Part shown: positions 47,599 to 59,300 of the stretch, one piece after another
Numbering within the stretch: the first letter of the stretch is position 1
Layout of the letters: each line of letters opens with the position of its first letter
Assembly: GCF_000972845.2 (NCBI RefSeq)
Contig: NC_040022.1
Location: 13,866,919-13,930,918 of the forward strand
Direction of reading: 5' to 3'
From: Larimichthys crocea
Taxonomy: Eukaryota > Chordata > Actinopteri > Sciaenidae
DNA: 64,000 bases
Notes under the pieces: model-generated
Databases searched by the model: none
The model's input: the letters and a program-made list of their open reading frames with translations, nothing else
What the model was told of the DNA's origin: nothing
Made by a program: the position numbers and the translations under genes

Positions 47599-47931
47599 CC
47601 ATTCAGCCATTTTCTGTAACTGCTTATTCTTATATGGGGTTTGGATCCTATTGCAGTTGGCATTGGGCAAGAGGCAGGGTACGCCTTGGACAAATCAGCA
47701 TTTCATCACAGGGCTAACACATAGAGACAAACAACCGTTCGCGCTCACATTCACACCTACAGGCAATTTAGAGTCACCAGTTAACCTGTCACAAAGACAC
47801 TGCATGTCTTTGGACTTTGTGAAGGAAGTCGGAGCACCTGAAGAGAACCCACGCAAACATGGGGAGACAAGCAATCAGAAAGGGAACTGGGAACCTTCTT
47901 GCTATGAAGTGACAGTGCGAACCATCAGAAA
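47599..47931 (-). repeat. Fish interspersed repeat, opposite orientation to the 38.75-kb copy
   Basis: CCATTTTCTGTAACTGCTTA, GGGCTAACACATAGAGACAA, TTCACACCTACAGGCAATTT, AGAGTCACCAGTTAACCTGT, TGCATGTCTTTGGACTTTGT and GAACCTTCTTGCTATGAAGT appear in order, as in a very common teleost repeat. Its reverse complement starts with the same AGCACTGTC..CAGCAAGAAGG phrase as the copy at 38750. The 125-codon ORF here is repeat sequence. Confidence 0.75.
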
Positions 47932-48243
47932 TAGGAAATAGGAAATAGACTTTCTTTTGCCCATCTTCACCAGGCTGTAATACATGGCATATTCACATGT
48001 ACAGTAACTCACTGAGTTGGTAATTGAAATTTTGCTCAGCAGTTTTCTGACTTTTATCACCATCACATTCACTCCCTGCATCTATAAAAAGATGAACACA
48101 CTGAGTTAAATGAAAATGACCCTGTTTTGCAAAAGCGTGCAGACAAACTAAGATCTCGGTCGTTATTTGAAGAAGAAAACATTCTGCAAACATTCCTCAT
48201 TTGGCACTGAATGGAAGCTGATATTTTTCTCTCTTTCTGGCAG

Positions 48244-48374
48244 CCATGGACGCGCCCCTGAATCTGACAGCCAGTGAAGTGAATCATCGTAGCGCTCTCA
48301 TCTCCTGGCAACCACCAATTGCAGAAATTGACAACTACATGCTCACCTACAAGTCAACCGACGGCAACCGGAAA
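48244..48374 (+). CDS. tnr: tenascin-R exon 21: FN3 domain 9, first half
   Basis: A 131-nt exon, phase 1 in and phase 0 out; donor GTATGT at 48375 after AAA, a non-G last base. It encodes [43 protein letters not shown], nearly identical to mammalian [43 protein letters not shown]. Confidence 0.98.
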
Positions 48375-48749
48375 GTATGTAGCACACATACATTTACACT
48401 TACACAACACTGTTGGTATAATGCACACTGTAATTCCATATATATGAACAACTTTATCTTCTAATGGACATCCTGTATCCATGCTACCGTTGTAAACATG
48501 TCTCAGGGAGATAACTACCTTTGTAAAAATAAATCTGCAGATATTGTAGAACATATTGACACCTGTTTTTGGATTTAGAAAGTCAAAAAATATTCCCAAT
48601 TTAGTCAATTTATCATACTAGGACAATGTTAAGGAATGGAGAATCACTTTATGACAAGCACTTCAAAATTCAAATTGTATCCTTCAATCATTTAATCCCT
48701 TGACGCGGCACTTGCTAACGTTCAGAGATATACACACTTATAGATTGAC

Positions 48750-48772
48750 AAACACACACACACACGCACACG
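48750..48772. repeat. (CA)n/(CG)-interrupted microsatellite
   Basis: CA repeats with CGCA interruptions. Confidence 0.85.
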
Positions 48773-49101
48773 CGAGGGAAGTGCGCAGTGAAATTGCCTG
48801 TCTAATAGAGATATTACTTTAATATGTCTCAGTAGAGACATTGTTTATTTTGATTAAACTTTGTGATGTGGCCGAGTAATGGTAATAAAGCACATTAGTA
48901 GGAGATGTGTGAAACGCAGCACACTTGTTAACGATTGGCTGGAACTGTTTTCCAAGATGCTCTGCAAAAGATTCACTTTATTGCCAATTAGGTGTGTTAC
49001 ACACACATGCAACCAGATGCAGACAAGACTGCCTCCTTAAAAAAAAAAGTCATAACACATACACACACACATCCATTCTGAATAAATAATGATCACACGT
49101 C

Positions 49102-49139
49102 TTTCTCTCTCTCTCTCACAAACACACACACACACACAC
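49102..49139. repeat. (CT)n(CA)n compound microsatellite
   Basis: A short CT run passes directly into a CA run. Confidence 0.85.
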
Positions 49140-50734
49140 TGACCTTGAACGTGTGGTACTGCTGTGTGGTTGACCATCGGGTGTCACTCATGCACAAAGT
49201 ATACAAAACTAAGAATTCATATTATCCCATTTTCCAATGCAAACAGACGTCTATCAACATTTTCCCTCTTTCTTGACACTCTTGGTCCTTTTCATCCAAA
49301 ACAGTTTTAAAGAAAGTTTTATAGAAGTGTATAATAATATGTCATTATATATTAAATCAACATATTTTCCATTTTCAAGACTCTGCATGAATTTGCATAA
49401 GTCAAACTAAAATTAAAGCTTATTTCTCCCGCTGCACACATATGTGCCTAATACATAAACATACAGCATACAAATCAGTAGCCAAAAGGGAGAAATTCAT
49501 ATTTAATACTGTTTGGTTTCATTATGTTGCTCCTTATTTTAGTATTAAACATCTTGAATATGGCTCACAGAGAACTTGTTTTCATACGACCAATCATATT
49601 GTTCTGTAATATTCTATCATAGTCATACAGACTAACGACTAGAGCAGCGTTTTACACAAGTCACAGACTATAAACAATCACCAACATTAGCTTTCCCTCT
49701 AGCGTCTCTGTGTTACATGACTTACAAATTAACTTTAACTGTATAACTTACAGAAACGGACACATTTCTGTTGTCGTCACAAACCGGGGAAGTGCCCTGT
49801 ATATATGTGATTTCAGTTCACTGCTTATATGAAGGTTCTTTCCATTCCTGTAATTTCCCATTTAGTTGTTTCATTAAACACTATTTGTCTTTGGTTACAC
49901 ATAATAAAAGCTGGAAGATCTTCCAAACCAACATGGAAGACTTAAAAAAAAATCAATTTCACTTTTTTTTATTCCTCTCACCACCTTTGTCTATGCTCTT
50001 TTCGTTTCAAATCAAATCTTCTTTCACCAGGGTGAGCCGCCTCGACATTGTGCCACATACTGAATTCATATTGTTCAGCAACAAATGAGTCATACCACTC
50101 ATGCTCTGAGCAAAAAGTGATCGCTGCAGCCAGAGACTGAAGTGGTCCTTGTAAGATTTTTCTCTGGTTGTCTCCACTTGAGGTCTGGCTTGGCTGAAAA
50201 CATGTGGCGACATTACTTTACCTGCAATCTAACCACATTATAGTGAGACTTGCAGCTGTTCAGCCAGCTTCCCTTCTCACAGAGATAATGGATTTATAAT
50301 TTACACCAAGTAGCTGTAAGATTAATTTCTTATCTGATCAATATTTACTTAACAATTTGTAAAGACATGTATCAGTGTTGTTTATGATCAAGCCTGGGAA
50401 TAATAAAGATCTCATAGTGACACACACACACAAGGGTAAATACATATACATTCAACCACTGAACCATACGATCAGTAGCGTTGATATGAAGGTATTTATT
50501 ATCCTTGATTTGACAGAACTGTTTCGTTGCAAAACAAATCTTATCTTGACCCTGAAAACCTCGGGGGGAAATGTAAGATCCTCAGAGACATAGACACCAT
50601 TTACCAGCTGCTTCCCTGCATAATTCACATGGACACATTGCCTGAAAATGTGTGATTTTTTTCTCCAAACTGGCTGAATATTTCATTTTTACTTGTTCAT
50701 ATTTAATGTGTATCCAGGGCAAAATCCAACACAT

Positions 50735-50777
50735 TTCTCTCTCTCTCTGTCTCTCTCTCTCTTTCTCTCTCTCTCTA

Positions 50778-50825
<48 letters not shown>
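50735..50825. repeat. Compound (CT)n(CA)n microsatellite
   Basis: About 50 nt of CT repeat with GT, TT and AT interruptions, followed by about 20 CA units. Confidence 0.95.
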
Positions 50826-50827
<2 letters not shown>

Positions 50828-51796
50828 TTCATCAGTTGAGCATAGGATCATTTCTCATCTAAGAAACTCCTGTCACGGGAAATACTTAAACATCATGTCT
50901 TTAAGATTGGCTCAATAAAAGAGGATTTGTCAGAAACAAAGGGAAGTAACTGTACTGTACCATCATGACTTATCCACCAAAAATAGAAATGTTTGTTCCC
51001 TGATTGCTGAGGAGCTCGTCTTTTATCTCACTTCTCTACATCTAGTTGCCCTGTTTCTCCTCCCTGCCATCCACACTTGCTTGCTTTTCTCAGCTCTTTT
51101 TGTCTTTTTCTGTTTCCAATGTCACTTTTCACATGTGAACACACAAAGGCAGCCAGACTTGTCCTGCAGTCAGTGGAAGAGTAACTGCTTAGTTAGTTCA
51201 TTTTTATTTCTGGGCGACACTAAATATCTAGCCCATCCCACACGGGATTATAAGACACCACTGTTATACAAAACAAAAGAACAAAAAAAAGGACATCAGT
51301 TACAACATTATAAATTCTTATTTATGCTTTCAAATACCAGATTTATGTGGAAGAAATCCAAATGAACTGTACACTGAAAAGAACTCCTGCAAGCCTAAAG
51401 ATTATCCTCATATTTTATTTCTTATTTTTTTCTACAGCCAATGTAGATTTTGCTAATACAGTATTTAAACTGACCTAAAATCCTCTTTGCATTCCTTCTA
51501 CAGTAAATAAACCTCAACTATTTGTGTTGTTGGATTGAGAATATTGTGCTACTGGAACACAAAGCAAGCTGTCATGTGTTTCCTGAACAAAAATAGCTTG
51601 AAGGCTTCTTTGTTGCCGCACTGTAGGTCTTTGTAAAACTCACAAGTTCAATTTAATGTTTTATCAGTGACTTGTGGGGAAGCTGATATCATTTATTTTT
51701 ACCCTGGGGTTCATGCTGAAAACATATTAAATATTACTTTTTTAGAATACAATTACTTTATGTAATATCTTTTAATTGCATGTGAATGAATTTGGA

Positions 51797-51828
51797 TGTG
51801 TGTGTGTGTGTGTGTGCGTGTGTGTGTG
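51797..51828. repeat. (TG)n tract at the exon 22 acceptor
   Basis: Ten TG units, one CG, then five TG units, immediately before CGCTAG at 51829-51834. This replaces the usual polypyrimidine tract of the exon 22 acceptor. Confidence 0.97.
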
Positions 51829-51834
51829 CGCTAG

Positions 51835-51967
51835 GAGCTGATCCTAGATGCAGAGGACACATGGATTCGACTAGAGGGACTAGCTGAGACCACAGAGTAC
51901 ACTGTTAAGCTCCAGGCTGCAAGAGGACTTGATACCAGTGCTGTAGTCTCCACTACCTTCACTACAG
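51835..51967 (+). CDS. tnr: tenascin-R exon 22: FN3 domain 9, second half
   Basis: A 133-nt exon, phase 0 in and phase 1 out; donor GTACAG at 51968. It encodes [38 protein letters not shown], matching mammalian [30 protein letters not shown]. The acceptor is atypical: TAG preceded by a UG-repeat with no pyrimidine tract. CA repeats follow within 50 nt of the donor. Skipping it would shift the frame because its phases differ. Confidence 0.97.
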
Positions 51968-52940
51968 GTACAGTACACACACATACTCTCCACTCACTCA
52001 CACGCACACACACACACAAAGTATTTGTGTTCTTTGATTTAAGCTCGGAAAGCGATGATAATGGGGTGACTTTTCATGGCCTCGCAAATGCATTTTCTCT
52101 TTTGCACTACATTTCACATCACAGTCACCATAACTAAAGCTGCGCAATAATGGGTCCCAGAAGAAGTCAGACACAATTTTCATCTCTCTTCCCTGTAGGA
52201 TAGTGGGGGAGACTTCCCATTAGGTTGCACCTGCAGGGTGGCTGTCTGCAATCCTACAGCTGAACAGTGTGCTCTAATATTTAATGCGCTCCATGCATAA
52301 TTGGATGGCAGATATGTCACTCAAGTAAGGGTTAATGAGCATTATGAAGTGGATAATTTAAACTGTGTTAATATTATGAAAGTAAATATCAATATTCATA
52401 TTTTCAGCCAAGCTGTGGGCATTGCAGTGGGCTGTATCATGACTTGGGGCAGCAGAAAAAACCCTAACCCAACTCTAACCTTATTAAGTTGATATAGCAG
52501 GCCATTGCTTTTATTTATAAATCCAACAGACACGGATTAACATTCATTCATTAGGTCAATATTTACCGTTAGCTCTGTTTTGGTTTCCACCAACTCCTGA
52601 GGGAAATGTTTGCTTTTTAACACTTAAATGCTCCACTATGTTTACCTCCTACCTTTGTCTGTCTGCTGTTTGGTGCGAGGCAGGTAGCGGAGAGTCGGCT
52701 CATTTGATTTTGTTCAGTTAAAACAGCTGCCTGCTGTGACTGAAAACAGAACCGATCAGTGGACTACAAGCAGCTCATTACACAAAGGCATTTCATCCAT
52801 TGTTGATGTAAAAAAATATCAATTACTGCAGTTTTGAAAAACAAAATCCTGGATGTTACAAAATGCCATATAATTTGATAGAGATGCACAAAACTAAGCA
52901 GACCCTAACTTGTCCTCATGCCTCCTCTGCTTCTCTCCAG
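51968..52940. other. Intron 22
   Basis: A 973-nt intron between FN9 and the fibrinogen domain. CA-rich sequence lies at 51974-52018. A few CCCTAA-like bases at about 52460 are too short to be telomeric. No other feature. The acceptor is TGCTTCTCTCCAG at 52940. Confidence 0.75.
51974..52018. repeat. (CA)n tract after the exon 22 donor
   Basis: Two CA blocks. The second (51999-52018) has a CG interruption that makes it an exact reverse complement of 51803-51822 in the upstream TG tract. Confidence 0.95.
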
Positions 52941-53092
52941 GGAGTCGTCTATTTGCAACACCTCAGAATTGTGCCCAACACCTGCTGAATGGCGAGACGC
53001 TGAGCGGCGTCTACACCATTTACATCAACAGAGATCCCAGCCAGGGTGTGCAGGTGTACTGCGACATGACCACTGATGAAGGAGGCTGGATT
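52941..53092 (+). CDS. tnr: tenascin-R exon 23: fibrinogen-like domain, part 1
   Basis: A 152-nt exon, phase 1 in and phase 0 out; donor GTAAGT at 53093. It encodes [35 protein letters not shown], the start of the C-terminal fibrinogen-like globe with its first disulfide pair (NCAQ and VYCDM). It aligns with mammalian [35 protein letters not shown]. Confidence 0.98.
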
Positions 53093-53291
53093 GTAAGTCC
53101 CAGTGAAGATAACACCTTCCTTTTAATAGCACATTTATCATATGTGCAAATGTAAAAAAAACTGTGCGTGTGAAAATTGTATTTCATTGGATACAACACT
53201 AAACACTGCAAGGTCCTTCTGATTTATGTCAGCTGTTTGGTCTGTAAAAATGAGTTCTATTTTTCTGATCTTCTCATATTTTGGTGTTCAG

Positions 53292-53388
53292 GTATTCCAG
53301 CGTCGTCAGAATGGCCTGACAGACTTTTCCAGGAAGTGGAGTGACTATCGGGTCGGCTTTGGAAACCTGGAGGATGAATTCTGGCTTG
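53292..53388 (+). CDS. tnr: tenascin-R exon 24: fibrinogen-like domain, part 2
   Basis: A 97-nt exon, phase 0 in and phase 1 out; donor GTAAGA at 53389. It encodes [33 protein letters not shown] with the family-conserved FQRR.NG and FG....EFWLG motifs. It follows a 199-nt intron. Confidence 0.98.
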
Positions 53389-56300
53389 GTAAGACTCTGA
53401 GACAGAGAAATATTTACCCAAGTTAGACAGAAAATAACTATATCCAGGACTAGTGGAATAGTGGTTCTACTTTTCATTTTTTTACATAATACTGACTATG
53501 ACAGACTAGTAGTTATACTAGAAAATTCACGTTTGCATTATTTCAACTTCAGGTCACCCTGTCCATTGAGCTGCATTTCCATTTGCATTTTATAGGCTGC
53601 AGGCTAATATTAACCACATGTAGTTTTCTGATATTACCTAAGGGTGCTCCAATTGATCATTATGAGCCAATACTCGCTCTAAATTGTTTGCTCTGTGGTC
53701 TCTATAAGTGCTGTTCAGAAGAGCTGACCAGATGAAAGCTCTATCTGTGTACTTGGGCGGGCCGCCCAGATATATTAACTCCCAATGACCCATTTTAGCA
53801 TTTTGCAGAGAAACAAAGAGAAAGAGAGAGATGTTATCTGGTAACACATTTAGAAAACAGACAGATTGCCCAAACATGGACCTGTAAAGCAACAACAGGC
53901 TACGTCATTAACAAGAAACCTCCTCGACACACTCATCTGTAAAAACAGTATTAGGGGTGAAAAAATACAAAAAAAACGTGAGCTCTGTTTTTTTATAAAA
54001 CATAGTGCTACTGCTGTCCCTGTATGATATGCTATCATTCCGTGGAAAACTATATTTGTTAAGCTCTCAGCTGCTGTTGTAAGCAAGAGAAGGCTAGGTT
54101 GTGTTTCTAAAAGAGGGAGTGGATTATGTTGCACGTTACCTGCCGACAAATAAACAGCCAATTCATACAATACTGCATCATCTCTGAGTTTTAATCCTTA
54201 ATATTCAATGTTCTTAAGAACAGTGCTCCGTGATCCCTTAGTATTACCTTTTAGTATTACAGTAGTATTTCAGTCACTGAGGCGTGGCAGTATCTGAGCT
54301 TTCACTTGGCTTCAGTTGATATGTCTATTTGATGGAGAGGGGAGACGTTTTCAGTGTCTCGTGCATGCAGTACAGCCTTTCTCGTAAGATTTTTCACTCT
54401 GTGTGAAGATCATATTTCAGCACTTGACTTCACAAAGTCTATCCGATTCATTACTGCATTCCCTGAAAGATCATCTCTCCCTGAAATGACTCTGTAATTG
54501 TTTTTTAGCGTCGTTTTGATTGAAAGACAAAACAAAAGAACAACCCCCCCAAAAAAAAAAATCCCATTATGAAACAATAATTATATTCATTAGAAAAATG
54601 TGCAAATGAGTCATGTTTCTTCATGGGCCAGTTTCTGTGTTAGTGTTTTTGTGCAGAAGATTAAAGGGAAATGTTACATGAATATTTCATTGTGTGTATC
54701 GGAACCTTGAGAAGAATGTTTTTTGAGAGAAACACGAGTTATAACATGGCATTGTCACCACATTGTAACAGAGGGAGGGCTGCTACTTTGCATACACACT
54801 TATTGGATCATAATACAAGATAGCTGTGGCACACGCTAGTCCGTTAGTGACTAAGCACACTGTAATAGGTGAGAGCATAAAGAGATTTTAGATCGAATCC
54901 CTCATAAACAGGAGCTGACAATATAATGGAATGTGGTATAAAAGCCAGCAATTCTTGCTGAGAGTCAGATTTATTGCTTCAGTGGTTATTTTTAAAGCTG
55001 TAGTTTGCTGTGTTGTCGAGTTGAATTGAATAATAATGTCAGCTGCTCCTGTTACTTTTGTGCTCCACTACCAGGAGGGTGTTCAAAGCTAGCTCTTAAC
55101 ATTTTATCACAACAGAAAAAGTTGGATTGCTGTCTGCTGGTATAAATTAATAATTTATTGTTTTTTTTTATCTCAACAACAGTAGAGAGTATCACTCACT
55201 GAAGAGGCCTGACAGAAATAGTGGACAGATATATCTCTGTAAGATGACACTACACCATACGGGAGAAAAATCCTTCCTCTTTGCACACTTCACAATATGA
55301 AGCATAGATAGAGAGCTATAAAGTGACAGGAGTGTTTTAGCTGTTTCTGACGGAGACCTGAAGGCATCATGAAACAACATCCTGCCAAAGATTTGCCTCA
55401 CATCTGGCAGATTTACAGCAGCTCTCTCCGTACAGTATGATCTAAAGACACCAGTGCATATCTGGTTCAGTGAGTACAATATTTCATCTGACCCGTTTCC
55501 ACGTGAGCTGAATCAGCAATAATCTGCCGGTGCCCTCTCAACATTTCTGGACCGGTCCAGGGCACGTCCATCTACAGGGTCACGCTTTACTTTTTCAGTG
55601 CTTTCCTAGGATGCACTTTCCCCCTCCAGACTTTCTTCTATCCTGCACTGTACTCTGTCCTCTCAGTGCATAATAGCAGCTTAATGTAACCTCAGGGCGT
55701 GAGGCATCAAGAGCTGTTCTTTGCTCCTGTGAAAGCTTCTCCCAGTGATGCCAGATTACAGATAACGTGCCAGCAGGGAACTCAGTAGCCATAAAGTGCA
55801 CCACAAAACGTCAAGCTGCTGTATGAAACTGGCTTGTCTGTTGATCCATTGGTTTATATGGTTTTGAACAGAGGACTACATGCTTCCATACACAAATGTT
55901 ACTAATGAAATTAGCAATGGCTCATTTAGACTTGACAGTGTGACAGTGAGCCAGCATGAACAAAACCAGGAGAAGGGACCCTGAACATGAACCAGCGAAA
56001 TCAAATTCAGCCATCATTAATTTTATTATTTACATCTGTCCTTTTCCTGCTGTGACATGTCAAAATATGTTCTGAGGCAATGCCATGTTGGAGCATTATC
56101 TAATTAATCTCACCAAAACATGGCAGAGTGAAGTTTAATTGTATGTCCTCATGATACAGTTGTTGTTAGAAGGTTAGGGCATAGGGACTATGTGGGTTGT
56201 ACAGTATTTGGAGGAAGTGAAGGTAGGTCATGAAGGAAAACATTGTGCAACACAGTATCTCTTCCTCCATTTTTAACAATCCAGTTATTTCGCCATTTCA

Positions 56301-59300
56301 TTAGCAGCAGTGTTGTAGTCAAGACCAGCTCAACCGAGACCAAGTCAAGACCAAGACCAGACAGTATATATCACACATGTGGCTAATATTGGCTATATCT
56401 CTTTTAGTGAGGCACACACCTCACAGCCTTCTCAGTAAGCGTATTACAGGATTTACTGACTGCTGTGTGTTTTCTTTTGGACACAGTTTTGCAAATATCC
56501 CATAGGAATATTGTGATATTTTGAATTACATTATGAATTACAGGAGGTTTGGCTAATGCTCACTTTCTGTCAGGAACGCAACGAAGGCTAACAGCCGTTA
56601 ACAATGACAAAAATTTAAAATTAGAAAGTTATTGGTGTCATTCAAAGCAGGAAGGTCTACCTAGTTCATATTCATATCTTTTTTTAATGACCTGCTTCCT
56701 AAAATAGTGAGTTTAATTTGTGTGAAAGTATTTTCAGTTAATTATGAAACTGTGGCAGGACATTATTAAGTCCAACCTCAAGTGCTACAACACCGGTTAG
56801 CAGTGTCAGGAGGACAGCTTGCAATGGTAAGCTTTTGACAATCGGAAACTTTGTGCTAATCCAGGCCAGAGCTTTTCAATGTCTGACACTGTGGGCGAGT
56901 AGTGTTTCTAGGAATATAAGAAACATGTTGATGAGCAACCGAGTTTTAGTACCGTCAAAGATATGTCAACAGAGAACATAAAATATAAATATAAAATAAA
57001 ACATAATAATTAAACATAAATATTCATGGATTTTGTCACTTTTCTGTCACTGTTTATTATTTGTTGTCTTGTTCAATTTGGTGGGTGGTCATGTTCCAAG
57101 TTCGAATGATGCTTTGGGAGATTAAAACGACAAGTATAATCAGACGCGGTTAAGACAAGAGACAGCTCAAAGGAGACTCATTCCCTGTTGTGGGTCATGT
57201 GGGTTTAGCCACTGCCACTCCCCTTCAGGAGAACAGCAGTAGGTCTAAAGTCAATTGACTTAAATTAGAAAAGTGAACCTAAGCGCAGATTATTATAGTT
57301 TTATTATTATTGATTATTGTATTGTATTATTATATTTTTCAACAGCAGTCACTGAAATAAATATGATAAATATAATAAATATAAATAAATGAATATGAAC
57401 ATTTTGATGTTGAAATGAAGTTTTTCAGGCAGACAAATCAAGCAGAGAAAATTAATTTGTCAAGACTTGTCTTTGTCACAGCAGCAATACACTCTTATGA
57501 GATCTGTCAGCAAAGACGTCCCTTCTCTGTGTTAGTGCTGAATCGTTGGTCTGGTTTCACCAAAGATGATCTATAATGTAACAACAGAACTAAAATTTAA
57601 ATGACTTCCTGAAGCATCTCTGGCACAACACAGTCTGCTTTTAGCGATCCACACAACATTCACAACACATTCCAAACAAGGTAGCACAGGAAGTGTATAC
57701 CATTTAATATAATTGGTGGAGATTGTAATGTGTTATCTTCTGCTATAAAAAAAATCTTTGGTATGGAGCCAGTTAGCAATGTGGTACAACTTGCTACAAC
57801 ATTTTTTACCCTACTTATTTTTGGAAAATTGGCACCATCCAAAGAATGCCAAATTAGCTATTAGCATTTCCTGTTTCTAACATACCCATGAACATACAGA
57901 CAACTATTTCTGGATTACTTTGAAGAAAATGTACAAATCTGATGATTGTCAGGCAAGTCTTGGAGTTTTTTTTCCCCCCTATGATTTCTTTGCAGATTTA
58001 TGGACATTTATTCATGATGGATATCTGAGATAATGATATCCTCGGAAGTCATATTGAATCTAAATTTATGTATATCTGTATCTGTTTGTTCAGACTGAAC
58101 TGAGTTATGACTCAGAGAGGATATAAATATGCTACCCTAATTGCCTCCATGAGCTGTGTGTTACAGCCACTGCTGCAGCTCTAACTGCTGATGGTGTTCC
58201 TCTGTGAGTGTATCCACTGATCATGGCGTCTTCATTGAAATTAATAAATTGCGGTCCAAACCTCTGCTGTTTAAAATGCTTCTGTGACTGTGCCTTAACA
58301 CAACAAGTTTTTTAACACTCATAAAATGTTGTATTTATATCTGCGTTCCAACTTGTTATTGGCAAAACCGTAACACTCTAAAATACTATCATTGCTCTAA
58401 GTGTTTTTCTGCACTTGAGGTAGCCGTTTTTGTGTTATGTCCTCTGCTATCTGCTGTGCATTTTAACCATTTACGGCATAAGCAGTGTCCTTAAAACGAT
58501 CATCCTCACACGGAGGAAATGGTATCATCATACAGATGGTCACTGCAGTTTCAAACAATTTGACCTTCACTTTTCTTTCGACAGAATAGGTTACTGTCAT
58601 AGCCTTGGAGAGTCGTTATAATGAACATTTAGCTAATCACCGCCTCGACACACAGAACGGCAATATATCGAGCAGTATGGAACCATAAACATTGATATTA
58701 AATCCACTCACACTGAAAAGAAGAGGCACTTAACTGGCCAGCAGTAAAGAATATGGAAATTAAGCTTTCATTATTATGTTACAGTCTGAAAACGGCCATT
58801 TTTATTGCCGCTCTAGGGCAATCTATTCTCCCTACTCACTGACCTCAGTCAGTTTTCATGCTTAACACAATGTCAGTTTGATGATGTAATAACAGAGAGG
58901 AACCAGAGTGTCTGTGTGTGATATGCGATCATTATCCCATTGTCTTTCCTTTTTTAATTCCCCCCTCTTGTTTCTGAATAAGTGTGAGAGAAATGCTGGT
59001 AATAAAATGTGACGAGATGGTAATATTGGTAGTATAATAGGACAAGAGTGCAATAGTATGTCAAAATGTATTTTTAATCGCTGCAGTTTGGAATAAAGCA
59101 GTCTGATCCCATAAAACTGTTGGAGGAAAAAAACAGTAAAAAATTATGGGTGCAAGATTAATTGCTGATAATACAGTGATATTATACAATGGAAATTAGA
59201 GATGACTGAGTGTTAAACACAATTTTATTGCAACAATTGCTTTTCCCCTGTCACCTTAAGTGCCTTTGGGTTGTAACATAGATTGTATCTGCTTTCCATT

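Larger units (their letters stand above)
38718..48243. other. Intron 20 (9.5 kb, largest)
   Basis: The largest intron, between FN8 and FN9. It holds two fish interspersed repeats of related type in opposite orientation (38750-38985 and 47599-47931), a 22-nt A-run at 40000-40021 and a purine-rich then pyrimidine-rich block at 44440-45040. The ORFs at 41760-42116, 44689-45201 and 47564-47941 are not supported as genes. The rest shows nothing I can name. Confidence 0.7.
48375..51834. other. Intron 21
   Basis: A 3.5-kb intron inside FN9. It holds CA-rich runs (48750-48772, 49118-49139), a compound (CT)n(CA)n tract (50735-50825) and a (TG)n tract (51797-51828) that directly abuts the acceptor. 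No exon is supported. Confidence 0.75.

Noticed and set aside
47564..47941. 125-codon + strand ORF
   Set aside because: Lies wholly in a dispersed fish repeat.
52459..52482. Telomere-like CCCTAACCC
   Set aside because: Only about one and a half imperfect units; expected by chance.
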